From positions 1-27,392 of IMG/VR virus record IMGVR_UViG_3300025102_000224: a stretch of 27,392 nt of DNA; one strand, given 5' to 3'. Within the stretch, counting starts at the first letter, position 1. Every line of letters starts with the position of its first letter. Source of the DNA: a virus. The notes under the pieces are model-generated. The model saw only the letters and a list, made by a program, of their open reading frames with translations. It searched no databases and was not told the origin of the DNA. The position numbers and the translations under genes are program-made. Positions 1 to 8,663 of the stretch are shown in pieces.

Positions 1-1
1 G

Positions 2-1801
2 TTATTGGAGGAAGAGGATACATTGAGATTGATGCATAATCCTACAGAATCGCAGACTTACAAAGGCCCTGTCTTCTTCGATAATTACATACTTGGTAAT
101 TCTGTTGCTTTCTTGGGTAACCAATTTCCGCTTACAAGTTTACCACCGTTGATAATAGATTCAGAGGATAATAATCAACGATTAGTTCCTTCTGAAATAA
201 AGTCACAGTTTGGTATTATATCAAACTTTAATACACTATTAGTACCATACGGACAAAGGTACTTTGACAACTCTATTGAACTCGGTAACGGTAGTCAACT
301 CATTTTGAGTAATATGAAAGGAAAGTCTCTTCGGGATGTCGGATTTACCAGCAAAACAGTTCAGTTGGGACAAAGGGTAGGAGTCGGTTTACGCACCAGT
401 GACATGGCTATGAGGGTAGTTGCAAATAATACCAATAGCCTGAATTCATTTTCAGTAGATAGTCACAGTACTACATTTATAGCACAGGATTTCTATGGAG
501 TAGAGGCAGTAACTGCACTTAGGTTCATTTCTAAACATGATGGTTATAGTGCAAGAACTGACCAATATGGTAACTTACAATATGTTAACCAAAGTAAGTT
601 TAACAAAGAGCATTTCATTACAGAATCTAGGACACAAGGTTTTATTGAAAATAAAGCAGAGTCGGTCCCTAATAGAGTAATAGTTAGAGGTAAGAGTCGA
701 GGCAATAATGACGAAAATGTTGTACAAATAGATGACTTTGGCAGCCAAGAGACTGGTGTAAATGAGATACCGGGAGGGGTATTCGCACCAACTTCTCTGA
801 GTAAGAAGAGTTCAAGAAAAATAGGCCAAAGGTTGCTAAAAATGGCAAAAGATGCAAAAAATGGACTTGTCATAGAAGGAGTACAAAATGCTCCTAACAT
901 GCATCCGGGAGATATTGTTACCTACCAATCATTATCAGATAGGCGTAGAGAAATAATAATATCAAGTAAGCAGGACTTAATTAACAAAACTGGAGACTTA
1001 TCTATAAATGCAGTAGATGCTACATTAGAAGATATTTTACAAAGGTTCCAAGAAGGAGATATAACTAATTCGTTTGATAATAATGAAGATAGGAATAAGC
1101 AGTTTACAGTAGAAGAATTCTCTACTTCGGCTGGATTTAAATTTAAGGTTAGTTGGGAAATTAGAGAGAGGGTAGATGAAAATAACGGGGTGGGCACTGT
1201 CATAGGTGACCGGCGTAGTGGTGTAGTACACGGAATAACTAATTATACAACTACTGCTAATTTCTCCACCGCAGATTACCCAATAGGTTACATGAACGCT
1301 TCTCCAGTAGTAGGGACTGCCCTCAAGGTACATGCCGGTGGTGCTGGTTATGGAGCCAGTGCCACTTATACTAATTTAGCAACAACTCATCCTACTGGTA
1401 GTGGGTTAAAGGTCAACATTACCACTGTAGATAATGTAATTACAGAAGCAGTAGTACATACTGCTGGTTCAGGTTATGCACTTAATGATGTAGTTACAGT
1501 AGTCAAGACTGGAGGTTCTAATGGTAAAGTAAGGTTAACATCTACCATAATAGTAGACAATGGCTCTGGAGGCGCCACTACAGCAATCCCAGCGGGTACA
1601 AAGATATTCAGAAATAACGGTGCACTTGTAGGTACAGTCGCAGCGAGCACTACCACAAGTGTCACATTCGAATCAGGAATAAATCAAAAGATAGATAACA
1701 ACGAAGTCTTACTAAAACTAGGTGCCATACAGGTACCTAGTAGTGGTAGGTTAAAGATAGGGAACAAATCAAGTAATTACCTGATACAGAGGAGAGGATG
1801 A
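2..1801 (+). CDS. Baseplate hub-like tail protein, 5' end cut by window edge
   Basis: The reading frame is open from the first bases, so this is probably the C-terminal part of a longer gene; a TTG at 5 would only be a nominal start. About the first 330 residues resemble the hub/late-control (gpD, gp27-like) fold of contractile or long tails. The clue is a segment near residues 275-310 with a helix followed by NAPNMHPGDIVTY, like the p-x-l-x-pGd-v turn of those proteins. Residues about 440-520 hold Gly/Thr-rich beta repeats of the GAGYGAS and TAGSGYALND kind, common in marine phage virion proteins. It is followed three bases later by another structural gene. Virion role is fairly sure; the hub assignment is an inference from weak similarity. 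Confidence 0.6.
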   Translation, partial: LLEEEDTLRLMHNPTESQTYKGPVFFDNYILGNSVAFLGNQFPLTSLPPLIIDSEDNNQRLVPSEIKSQFGIISNFNTLLVPYGQRYFDNSIELGNGSQLILSNMKGKSLRDVGFTSKTVQLGQRVGVGLRTSDMAMRVVANNTNSLNSFSVDSHSTTFIAQDFYGVEAVTALRFISKHDGYSARTDQYGNLQYVNQSKFNKEHFITESRTQGFIENKAESVPNRVIVRGKSRGNNDENVVQIDDFGSQETGVNEIPGGVFAPTSLSKKSSRKIGQRLLKMAKDAKNGLVIEGVQNAPNMHPGDIVTYQSLSDRRREIIISSKQDLINKTGDLSINAVDATLEDILQRFQEGDITNSFDNNEDRNKQFTVEEFSTSAGFKFKVSWEIRERVDENNGVGTVIGDRRSGVVHGITNYTTTANFSTADYPIGYMNASPVVGTALKVHAGGAGYGASATYTNLATTHPTGSGLKVNITTVDNVITEAVVHTAGSGYALNDVVTVVKTGGSNGKVRLTSTIIVDNGSGGATTAIPAGTKIFRNNGALVGTVAASTTTSVTFESGINQKIDNNEVLLKLGAIQVPSSGRLKIGNKSSNYLIQRRG

Positions 1802-1804
1802 TAA

Positions 1805-2161
1805 ATGCCATTATTGAATGAAGGAACTAAGTTTATGTTAGATACGCTAAAGAACAGAATAAATCAGGTAGCATTTGGTTTTGATGGTACCATCGCTACA
1901 CAGGAAGATGGTGGTATAGGGAGGCTTGCTGTTACCGTTACTCCTGTAGTAACTACTATCAATGACAATACTATACTAGTAGAAGCCACTTTACCGCTGA
2001 GCAATTCTTACGATATACCTTTGAGGGAAGTAGTAATCCGTTATCAAAATCCAGCAGACGCCAGTGATACTACAGATTTATTCAGATACACATACAATGC
2101 AATCACCAAAACAGTAAACAACGAGATACGATTGTCCGTGGTTATAGAGGTGACAGTATGA
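1805..2161 (+). CDS. Small tail-associated protein, function unknown
   Basis: This 118-residue protein starts at an ATG preceded by GGAGAGG at a good distance, three bases after the hub-like gene. It begins with a helix (LNEGTKFMLDTLKNRI), then is mostly beta-rich (VTVTPVVTTI, ILVEATLPL, IRLSVVIEVTV) with no cysteines and no membrane segment. Its stop overlaps the ATG of the fibre-like gene (ATGA), so the two are translationally coupled. Position between a hub-like and a fibre-like gene suggests a baseplate or fibre-attachment part. I do not recognise the family. Confidence 0.6.
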   Translation: MPLLNEGTKFMLDTLKNRINQVAFGFDGTIATQEDGGIGRLAVTVTPVVTTINDNTILVEATLPLSNSYDIPLREVVIRYQNPADASDTTDLFRYTYNAITKTVNNEIRLSVVIEVTV

Positions 2162-3363
2162 CCAACCCTATTGCAGGACACACATCAGCGACTGGCTTTA
2201 GTGCAAATGCACAGGGGCTAAGAGATGGTGATGGCTTAACGAGTGCTAGTCTTACCAATGCATACGAGGGTATACATGGTAATGGTATAATTAGATTAGA
2301 GTCAGGGGCTGCTGCTGATTCTTTGAGAAATAGCATAATAAGTAATACACCGGGCTTTGTAGAAAAAGGGCCTACTGGTAATTCGTATGTCAAAGTATCC
2401 GGTGGATATTGTGTATTAGACGGTACACTGTACAAGTTTGCAGGCGGCCCCAGTCAAGTCGAAGAGTTCCAAGTAGGAGTCAGTACTAATTTCAGCGGAA
2501 CCCTACCGAGCCCGCCTACAGCAGTAAGTGATGTATTTGTAGTAGTTTATGCTATAGGAAATGATGGAACAGAGCAAAATGTAATGTACGAAGTAGGAAC
2601 TCCTGTAGCAGTTAGTCAAGGTACACCTACACTACCTAACTCATTCTTATCCAAGCCTAGTGAAGATGCTAACTTAGACTCAAATCAACAGTGCACGATA
2701 CTAGCAGTCTTGAGATATACAATGGCAGCCAATCAAGCAAATTTAGCCGCTGCACTGACTGCACCTCCAGTAATAAATGATAGGAGAACATATGTAAGAG
2801 CACCGCCTCTGTATCTTACTCCTTTGACTAAAGGGAATGTAGGAAATGTGGCTGATGGTAACAATGTAGACTCATCTATTGTACTTGATAACAAATTTGC
2901 CTCTCCTGAGAACGGAGACTTCGATGGTAGTCCCTTTGGAGCAATATGGCAGACTCATAATGAAGGAGATAATACAGATGATTCGGCAGCACACGCTGTT
3001 ATACTTTATTCAATCCCTCGTAATCTACACAGTGCTGCTGCCACCCGTACACATCGTTTAGGAAACCAGATGTCTGAAATATTGACTACCAGTAAGACAT
3101 TTACATTTGACCAAGCCAATATATTCTTAGCCAATTCAGCCAGTGGTGACATTACACTTACCCCATCTGGAGAATTTCCACCGGGTCACATCGTTGAAAT
3201 TAGAAACATCGCTACATCTGGTTCTAACGATGTAATATTCAGTGCAAAGACAAATGATGCTACTGCTGCTCCTGTCACCATAGCAAACGGTAAGTATGCT
3301 AGATTTGTTTACCAGTGGGTATCTAGTTCAGATAAAAACTGGCATCTATTATTCTTGAGTTGA
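2158..3363 (+). CDS. Tail fibre-like / receptor-binding structural protein
   Basis: A 401-residue protein rich in Gly, Ser, Thr, Asn and Ala with no enzyme motif. The ATG has GAGGTGA upstream, inside the end of the preceding gene. The N-terminal half (GGYCVLDGTLYKFAGG near residues 80-97) resembles head or attachment domains of fibre proteins. The last 80 residues form a beta-rich tip (DITLTPSGEFPPGHIVEIRN, then FVYQWVSSSDKNWHLLFLS), the usual end of marine phage fibre or spike proteins. As last large gene of the structural block it is a candidate for host recognition. Virion role is likely; receptor binding is inferred from architecture and position. Confidence 0.6.
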   Translation: MTNPIAGHTSATGFSANAQGLRDGDGLTSASLTNAYEGIHGNGIIRLESGAAADSLRNSIISNTPGFVEKGPTGNSYVKVSGGYCVLDGTLYKFAGGPSQVEEFQVGVSTNFSGTLPSPPTAVSDVFVVVYAIGNDGTEQNVMYEVGTPVAVSQGTPTLPNSFLSKPSEDANLDSNQQCTILAVLRYTMAANQANLAAALTAPPVINDRRTYVRAPPLYLTPLTKGNVGNVADGNNVDSSIVLDNKFASPENGDFDGSPFGAIWQTHNEGDNTDDSAAHAVILYSIPRNLHSAAATRTHRLGNQMSEILTTSKTFTFDQANIFLANSASGDITLTPSGEFPPGHIVEIRNIATSGSNDVIFSAKTNDATAAPVTIANGKYARFVYQWVSSSDKNWHLLFLS

Positions 3364-3367
3364 TTAC

Positions 3368-3619
3368 TTGGGCAGACTAATAGACATGCTTAGGCATAAG
3401 TGCGAGGAGTGCAGTAAGGTATCTCTACCTCTCTCTATATCAGGGAAATACCTGTCTGGAGAGCCTATCGTGATTCATCAATGTTCCTTCTGTGGATACC
3501 TAAGACAACATGGTCAACTTGGTTTACACGGTGTGCGTAAACAGAAGTCAAGTAATGTCACTAGGTCTAGGCAAGGCAGACTGAGTCGTTATCTCAGGCA
3601 AATTGCTAAGAAACTATAG
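3368..3619 (+). CDS. Small zinc-ribbon protein
   Basis: An 83-residue protein with two CxxC pairs, CEEC near residue 12 and CSFC near residue 39, spaced as in a zinc ribbon, followed by a strongly basic C-terminal half (many Arg and Lys). That suggests a nucleic-acid-binding protein. The frame opens with TTG at 3368; an ATG at 3386 is the alternative start, and neither has a convincing Shine-Dalgarno sequence. It lies four bases after the fibre-like gene and ends two bases before the convergent minus-strand gene, so it closes the plus-strand block. Specific role unknown. Confidence 0.6.
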   Translation: MGRLIDMLRHKCEECSKVSLPLSISGKYLSGEPIVIHQCSFCGYLRQHGQLGLHGVRKQKSSNVTRSRQGRLSRYLRQIAKKL

Positions 3620-3621
3620 TA

Positions 3622-4170
3622 TTATTTACCCTTCTCCATCATTGCTAAGAAAGCCTGTCTTCTCATTTCATTAGCGTAATCGTTTTTCAATTTCGCTTCT
3701 TCGCAAAATTCTAATTGACCTTTCTCATTTTTTATCAACATAGGTTTAAGTCCAGTAGTTTTCCAAAACTCTTCTGCATCTTCTGTGTGAGCATAATCAT
3801 ACCAAGGAACATCTAACTCTATCTGTAAAAGGTTGATTGCTTCTGTAGCATAACTTTTTCTTCTGAAGTTTTGCTTTATCCAAATAAACTCTATACATTG
3901 TTCAAAAAATCGACGAGTAGTTACCACTATGAACCCTAAGTAATTGTCTTCACCTTCAATTTCACCATCGTCATAATGTGCGTCAAGAGACTCTACAATA
4001 AAATAAAATTCTCCGGGTATAGTGAAACTCTCTATTATATTTTCAGCATGTAATTCATCTTTAAATTGGTCATAAAGTTCTATGAAGTGTTTAAGAGAAC
4101 TATAATCATCCATTTCTTCAGTACTAATAAGTTGTAGATATGCTTCAATTGTAGGGATGTCATCATCCAT
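3622..4170 (-). CDS. GNAT-like N-acetyltransferase domain protein
   Basis: The likely start is the ATG at 4170, one base after the chaperonin stop (TAAgATG); the frame is open further upstream but that part lies inside the chaperonin gene. The 182-residue product has a GNAT-like order: a strand (YLGFIVVTTRR, about 78-87), then IEFIWIKQNFRRKSYATEAI (about 93-112), matching the acetyl-CoA motif A with RRKSYA in place of Q/RxxGxG/A, then AEEFWKTTGLKPM (132-144), like the usual A-x-x-F/W-Y-x-x-x-G-F segment. The pyrophosphate loop is degenerate, so activity is uncertain. Tight coupling to the chaperonin gene suggests co-expression. Substrate unknown. Confidence 0.55.
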   Translation of the reverse strand: MDDDIPTIEAYLQLISTEEMDDYSSLKHFIELYDQFKDELHAENIIESFTIPGEFYFIVESLDAHYDDGEIEGEDNYLGFIVVTTRRFFEQCIEFIWIKQNFRRKSYATEAINLLQIELDVPWYDYAHTEDAEEFWKTTGLKPMLIKNEKGQLEFCEEAKLKNDYANEMRRQAFLAMMEKGK

Positions 4171-4171
4171 C

Positions 4172-5668
4172 TTACTCGCCACGCTTACCAATGATGTCAT
4201 CGATGCGTAGAATACTAATGGTGACTTCACTAGCAGATTGAACTGCTTGTCTAACGAGTTCCAATGGTTCCCATACATTTGCATCAGACATAGAGCAACT
4301 GCCTCCTGTTTCAATATCAGGCCCTGCATCACTGTTACCATTCTGGTGCTCATTTCTTAGTGTAAGTACAGTATCTAGTGGGTCGTGACCAGCATTTTCT
4401 GCTATGGTAGCAGGGATGGATTCCAATGCATCAGCAAATGCATCAATTGCCATTTGTTCACGACCACCTGCTTCTGCTGCACGAGAGCGCAAGTGAAGTG
4501 CTGTGTTAAGATAAGATGCTCCGCCTCCGGGTACGACATTGCCGTTGTTGTAGGCTAAGCAGACTACACCAAGTGCATCTTCAAATCCACGCTCAGTCTC
4601 ATCAAGGGTTTGTTTGGTAGCACCTCTTAGAATAAGAGTAGTAACTTCTCCTTCACCTTTAACTACGATATACTTCATGTCGCCAATGGTCTTGCACTCA
4701 GCATTACATACTACTGCTTCATTCAAGTCTTCTAATGTATGTGCTACTGTAGCGTTTAGTAGTTTACATAGAGCAGTCATAGAACTCTCAGGAACCCTAT
4801 GTACTACAGAAATATTACTCTTTGACAAAGAAGCGGCGACTACCTCATTTACGCTATCTCTAACGAATACTGTACCACCTTCTGGTAACAAAGAAGCAAT
4901 TTGCTGCGCTTTTTCGACCCAGTTATCTCTACCCGATTGTCGTTTATATTGCTGGTATTCGGCAGCAGAGCCTAAAGATAATTGTACATTATCTTCGCTT
5001 TTGTCAGCACTGAGACCTGTGTTTATCAGTAGTGCTTTTCTTTCAGGCTTGTCTGGCATAGAAGGTAGCATAAACTCCTTGTGCAAAACAACTCCACTGA
5101 AGCATGATGAATCATCTAATGCCCCTCCGGGTTGACACATTACACGGATTCTATTGAATTCACCCTTAGCGTTCTCTACTGCTTCTACACATAGACCACT
5201 AACATGTTCCATGGAAGACTCAAGCGCTTTACCTGTAATCGATGTCTTGGCAACATCTTTCAAGTGTTTCTTAGAGGGTTGCTTGAGCGTGTCTAAGTGC
5301 TCTGTAGCCCATCTACTAGCCATACGGTATCCTCTACATACTACATTTGCATGTAGTCCTTTGTTGAATAGTAATTCACTGTTACCTAATAGTTCACCTG
5401 CTAAAACAACTGTACTGGTTGTTCCGTCATAGCATATACTTTCTTGTGTATTTGCTGCTTCTACTACCATCTTGGCTGCTGGATGCGTGATGTCTAATTC
5501 TTGGAGTATAGTTGCTCCGTCGTTAGTGACTATGACATTACCGCCACCATCTACCATCATCTTATCCATACCCATAGGACCGAGTGTGGTCTTGACGGTA
5601 TTTACTATTCTCTTTGCTGCTCTAATGTTGTGCACTTGTGCACTCATGTTACTTTCATTATCTTGCAT
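4172..5668 (-). CDS. Group II chaperonin (thermosome subunit)
   Basis: This is a 498-residue thermosome/CCT-family chaperonin, an ATP-driven protein-folding ring subunit. Visible motifs are [11 protein letters not shown] (28-38), VTNDGATIL (47-55), [14 protein letters not shown] (62-75), [14 protein letters not shown] (81-94), [11 protein letters not shown] (381-391) and the catalytic-Asp helix [17 protein letters not shown] (411-427), ending [15 protein letters not shown]. The nucleotide-loop GDGTT reads YDGTT here (Y80), with the key Asp kept. It is shorter than the usual ~540-550 residues and lacks the Gly/Met-rich tail. The ATG has GAGAGGGA upstream. It overlaps the preceding small zinc gene by 25 bases. 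An archaeal origin is clear; a viral copy probably folds virion or replication proteins, which is inference. Confidence 0.95.
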   Translation of the reverse strand: MQDNESNMSAQVHNIRAAKRIVNTVKTTLGPMGMDKMMVDGGGNVIVTNDGATILQELDITHPAAKMVVEAANTQESICYDGTTSTVVLAGELLGNSELLFNKGLHANVVCRGYRMASRWATEHLDTLKQPSKKHLKDVAKTSITGKALESSMEHVSGLCVEAVENAKGEFNRIRVMCQPGGALDDSSCFSGVVLHKEFMLPSMPDKPERKALLINTGLSADKSEDNVQLSLGSAAEYQQYKRQSGRDNWVEKAQQIASLLPEGGTVFVRDSVNEVVAASLSKSNISVVHRVPESSMTALCKLLNATVAHTLEDLNEAVVCNAECKTIGDMKYIVVKGEGEVTTLILRGATKQTLDETERGFEDALGVVCLAYNNGNVVPGGGASYLNTALHLRSRAAEAGGREQMAIDAFADALESIPATIAENAGHDPLDTVLTLRNEHQNGNSDAGPDIETGGSCSMSDANVWEPLELVRQAVQSASEVTISILRIDDIIGKRGE

Positions 5669-5790
5669 TTATTTTCCCTCTCTTCATAATATTTTTCCAC
5701 TATGGAATTTAAGCAGGATGTACATACTTTGCGCCTACCGCAATGTATGCCATCCCAAGTTGACTTATGGCAAAAATCACATGTTGACAT
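5644..5790 (-). CDS. 48-residue zinc-ribbon miniprotein
   Basis: A short frame starts with [10 protein letters not shown] at the ATG overlapping the exonuclease stop as TAATG, and ends inside the chaperonin gene. It carries CDFC (residues 4-7) and CTSC (23-26), a classic paired CxxC zinc ribbon, then a charged helix ([10 protein letters not shown]). Apart from the 25-base overlap with the chaperonin start it fills the whole space between the exonuclease and chaperonin genes, which would otherwise be an unusual gap in this tightly packed operon. The Cys spacing and the coupled start support a real gene. Function unknown. Confidence 0.6.
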   Translation of the reverse strand: MSTCDFCHKSTWDGIHCGRRKVCTSCLNSIVEKYYEERENKCKIMKVT

Positions 5791-6398
5791 TACCAATCCA
5801 CCTCGTATTCTTTAATTTCACCAGATGCCCTGCACCTTGCTTTCACGAATCCCTCATCTACCCCATGACGCCAGAGTTCATAAACTAGTTGCGAATCTTT
5901 AAGACAATATTCTGCAACCTTGCTATAGTTACCCTTGCGCCACTCTACTGGGGCATCATGGCTATTCATAAGTTTACCCTTTGATAATGTGTGAAGGCAG
6001 GCGTCTGATAGTGGAACTGCGTGTCCGACTATACTCTTTAGTAAAACAGATGTATCAAAGACTTGCTCAGACGATTTGTGCATTATATCACCAGCAGTCC
6101 AACAGTCCAGTGCGTCTCTGAGTATAGGTAAGTCGAAGTTTTTTAGATTATGACCCAACACTAATCCTCCATCAGATACATGTTTCGCTAAGTCTTCACC
6201 GAGTGTCTTTGGATGTAGCGCCTTAACTACCGTATTTTCTGGTAGATATTTTGATACAGATTCATTAGAATAGACTACTCCATTTTCTCCATCCCATGTA
6301 GCAACTACAGTGGGTTCGAAAAGATGACTGTGTCCCCAGCCACCTATCTCATGAGAATAGTTTGCAGTCTCTATATCAAGCGCTAACATCTTTTGCAT
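5790..6398 (-). CDS. DnaQ-like 3'-5' exonuclease (DEDDy)
   Basis: I chose the ATG at 6398 because GGAGG lies six bases upstream; the longer frame would overlap the preceding small gene further. The 202-residue protein shows all three exonuclease motifs of the DEDD RNase-H-like family: LALDIET (D8, E10), [13 protein letters not shown] (81-93, D89) and [15 protein letters not shown] (161-175, Y164 and D168, hence DEDDy). It stands alone with no polymerase domain, while the PolB encoded further upstream carries its own exonuclease. It may proofread, trim ends, or degrade host or recombination intermediates. The family is sure, the substrate is not. Confidence 0.88.
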   Translation of the reverse strand: MQKMLALDIETANYSHEIGGWGHSHLFEPTVVATWDGENGVVYSNESVSKYLPENTVVKALHPKTLGEDLAKHVSDGGLVLGHNLKNFDLPILRDALDCWTAGDIMHKSSEQVFDTSVLLKSIVGHAVPLSDACLHTLSKGKLMNSHDAPVEWRKGNYSKVAEYCLKDSQLVYELWRHGVDEGFVKARCRASGEIKEYEVDW

Positions 6399-6540
6399 AT
6401 TTATCCTCCAAACACATTTTACACCAATCGCATACGCATACACGGTTCCTGTTGTGCATGCCTATGTAGTAGCCACCTATTTCCTTTCCTATTTCTACCT
6501 CGCAATATACACAGTGGTCAGGTAATTCTAACTTAAGCAC
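6376..6540 (-). CDS. 54-residue cysteine-rich (zinc-binding) miniprotein
   Basis: This frame begins at GTG 6540, overlapping the stop of the ATPase gene, with AGGTGG a few bases upstream as ribosome binding site. It encodes PDHCVYCEVE (CxxC at 10-13) and later VCVCDWCKMC (Cys 35, 37, 40, 43), enough ligands for one or two zinc sites. It overlaps the start of the exonuclease gene by 23 bases, the same arrangement as the 48-residue zinc protein before the chaperonin. Without it there would be an unexplained 135-base gap. Function unknown; nucleic-acid or protein binding is a guess from the Cys pattern. Confidence 0.6.
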   Translation of the reverse strand: MLKLELPDHCVYCEVEIGKEIGGYYIGMHNRNRVCVCDWCKMCLEDKYAKDVSA

Positions 6541-7954
6541 CGTTACCACCTTTGTCCATATAGTCTGGTCTTAGTCTAACATAAACCCTAACACCTTCTC
6601 TAGTTTCTTCAAACATCTTAGCACCATAATCATTGAACTTTGCATTAATTGTACTCTTACTGTTAAGGTTAGCCAGTTTACCAAAGATAACCATAACTTC
6701 TGATTTTTTGGCCCAGCCAGTACCTCTTCTATCATCGAAGTCCCATACTTCTGCCTTTCTATAAGAGTCTCTCCAGAATGAAGCAAGGGCCTTCTTTTCT
6801 TTGTCACCTGAACCAACCTTGACCTCCGACTCTAGCCAGTGAATGAGGTTTTGATATAGGTCATAAAGTACTTCTTTAGCCATATCTACATGGTCCCCTC
6901 TAACTTCCCAAGTGCCCTCAATCATAGCCATATGATGCGCCAGTACAGTGGTGTAGTTCTGTAGACCCATAATGAAAGAAGCACAGACACCCTGCTTTAG
7001 CGGGTCCATGTCTTCAATCAATGAGTAATATTCATCGATTGCTGAAATAAGCGCAGGTATGTAAGAATCATCTATTGTAAAAAGACCAGTCATAATAGTC
7101 TTGACTAGTTCATTTTGGTCTTCTCTTGTCATTTCATCCCATTCAAGATTAGACATTTGTGTAAGTTTCAAAACACGGTCATGAAGTCTTTTAGTAAGTC
7201 CTTTGAAGTAATTTACAACTTCGTCAAAGGATACTTCAAACTCAGGTTTATGGTGAACTGCACTTGCTAGTTCATGCGCTACTGCCCTCTTCATCTCAAG
7301 AGTCCAGTTACGCCAATAAGTAAGTACACGCTGAAATATACCCTTGTCAAGTACATGTTCTTTGATACCCTTTGGCGGGTATGTAGTAATCCACAGAGAT
7401 ACCTCAGATTCAATTTCGAAAGTTTCACGAGCCATGTGCTTTACTAATGTGTTACGACCAGTACCTGCCGAGTTTAACGCAGACTGTAAGAATAGTGTAG
7501 TATTTTCATTATGTTGTCCTGTCTTTAGAAGTACAGACCCCTCATCAAAGTTTAGACCCTTGCGGCCCGCAAGTATACCCTCTCTGACCATCATACCGTT
7601 AGGTTGGTCATCTGGGTCAGGGACAAGTGTACCTACAAGTGCAGCGTCATTACCTGAGTTGTAATCAACAGACCTTAGATTAGACTGCTTCAATACTTCT
7701 TCTATAACTTGGTAAGCGGCAGATTTACCTGTCCTAGTATCTTGAATCCAGAATATACTAACACGGGGGTCTAAGTTACTACCACCTACAGGAATACGGA
7801 CATAGGGTATAGCCGCCTGACCCTGTATGAAGAAGAAGGACAATAGTCCCGGTATCTCATTGTTCCTTGACACTTGGTTAAAGTGTTCTAAATAACCCTT
7901 TAAAATAGGATATTTGTGCACGCATTCATAGTTATCTGCTCTGTGTTCCATCAT
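6533..7954 (-). CDS. MCM/DUF3987-like P-loop ATPase, probable replicative helicase
   Basis: A 473-residue protein with an AAA+/helicase-like core in its N-terminal half. A degenerate Walker A is IFWIQDTRTGKSAAY (GKS at 76-78, first Gly absent), Walker B is GLNFDEG (133-139), a sensor-1-like strand is SLWITTYPP (186-194), and GIFQRVLTY (205-213) supplies a possible arginine finger. This order resembles MCM-type and DUF3987-type replication ATPases. The C-terminal part is helical with a possible winged helix. It starts MM after GAGAGGGAAAGG, overlapping the XPF nuclease gene by 23 bases. No other replicative helicase is visible here, so it is the best candidate; a plain AAA+ ATPase is the alternative. 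Confidence 0.6.
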   Translation of the reverse strand: MMEHRADNYECVHKYPILKGYLEHFNQVSRNNEIPGLLSFFFIQGQAAIPYVRIPVGGSNLDPRVSIFWIQDTRTGKSAAYQVIEEVLKQSNLRSVDYNSGNDAALVGTLVPDPDDQPNGMMVREGILAGRKGLNFDEGSVLLKTGQHNENTTLFLQSALNSAGTGRNTLVKHMARETFEIESEVSLWITTYPPKGIKEHVLDKGIFQRVLTYWRNWTLEMKRAVAHELASAVHHKPEFEVSFDEVVNYFKGLTKRLHDRVLKLTQMSNLEWDEMTREDQNELVKTIMTGLFTIDDSYIPALISAIDEYYSLIEDMDPLKQGVCASFIMGLQNYTTVLAHHMAMIEGTWEVRGDHVDMAKEVLYDLYQNLIHWLESEVKVGSGDKEKKALASFWRDSYRKAEVWDFDDRRGTGWAKKSEVMVIFGKLANLNSKSTINAKFNDYGAKMFEETREGVRVYVRLRPDYMDKGGNGA

Positions 7955-8663
7955 TTCCTTTCCCTCTCTTATTGTATGTTTTTTGGACTTTGATTGGCTT
8001 TTCTGAGGTTAAGACATCTAGTAGCCTTTGCCTCAAGGTAGTACCCATACCTTTCACTTGTTTCAGTGATTCTGGAAATAGCATTTCTTCAATAGAACCA
8101 CATTTGTCGAGTAACTTCTCTACCAATTCTGGACCAAATCCGGGTATTGTTACTAACATGTCTGCCCTTACATCATTAGTACTAACTCTAGTGATTGCTC
8201 TAGCACCATGCCTACTCGCAGGCTTATGCATTTTGCTGTGAAGTTTGGCTATAAACATAGCCGCTTCTGAGTGGTCTTTAGCACGATATATGTGACAGTC
8301 AAAGTCGGCCATTATTCGTGCGAATGTACCTAGTAGTTCATTCATGACCTTGGAATATGATACATTTCTACCTTGTTTTTTTGAGAGTGCTACATACTTG
8401 GCTATGTCACCATGTACGACAAGAAATACTCTTTCGCAATTAGCATCTAAGTTGTCAATCTGTCTCATAAGATGACCGCTGTGACTAGATTGGAATAAGT
8501 CAGATAGACTCTTACATTCTATGTGAGCATTACCTACTTTGTAATCACCCATGCCTTGCAGATGCTCTTTCTTAACAGAGAAGCCTTGCCTCTCCGCAGC
8601 ACGGACTACGGCGTCGTGTAACTGTCCTCTTTCATTAGTGTCAATTATTAGAGGTACCTTCAT
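7932..8663 (-). CDS. XPF/ERCC4-type structure-specific nuclease with HhH domain
   Basis: A 243-residue nuclease like the archaeal short XPF/Hef nuclease. The catalytic region shows IDTNERG (7-12), GMGDYKVG (37-44) and IECKSLSD (48-55), which align with the GD-Xn-ERK-XXX-D signature; the central Arg is Cys here (C50). A tandem helix-hairpin-helix follows: MLVTIPGFGPELVEKLL (169-185) and LKQVKGMGTTLRQRLL (200-215), which would bind branched DNA. These enzymes cut flaps, forks or 3' overhangs. The start overlaps the preceding winged-helix stop (ATGA). Family is sure; the Arg-to-Cys change may lower or alter activity. Confidence 0.88.
   Translation of the reverse strand: MKVPLIIDTNERGQLHDAVVRAAERQGFSVKKEHLQGMGDYKVGNAHIECKSLSDLFQSSHSGHLMRQIDNLDANCERVFLVVHGDIAKYVALSKKQGRNVSYSKVMNELLGTFARIMADFDCHIYRAKDHSEAAMFIAKLHSKMHKPASRHGARAITRVSTNDVRADMLVTIPGFGPELVEKLLDKCGSIEEMLFPESLKQVKGMGTTLRQRLLDVLTSEKPIKVQKTYNKRGKGNDGTQSR

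Noticed and set aside
3600-3630. Bidirectional terminator at the convergent gene ends
   Set aside because: Only two bases separate the stops; there is no hairpin and only short T runs, so no terminator can be supported.
4171-4353. Upstream extension of the GNAT-like frame (61 residues)
   Set aside because: It lies entirely within the chaperonin gene in another frame; the ATG at 4170 one base after the stop is the coupled start.
4614-5135. Plus-strand frame of 173 residues opposite the chaperonin
   Set aside because: Low-complexity shadow of a well-conserved gene, with no ribosome binding site or recognisable domain.
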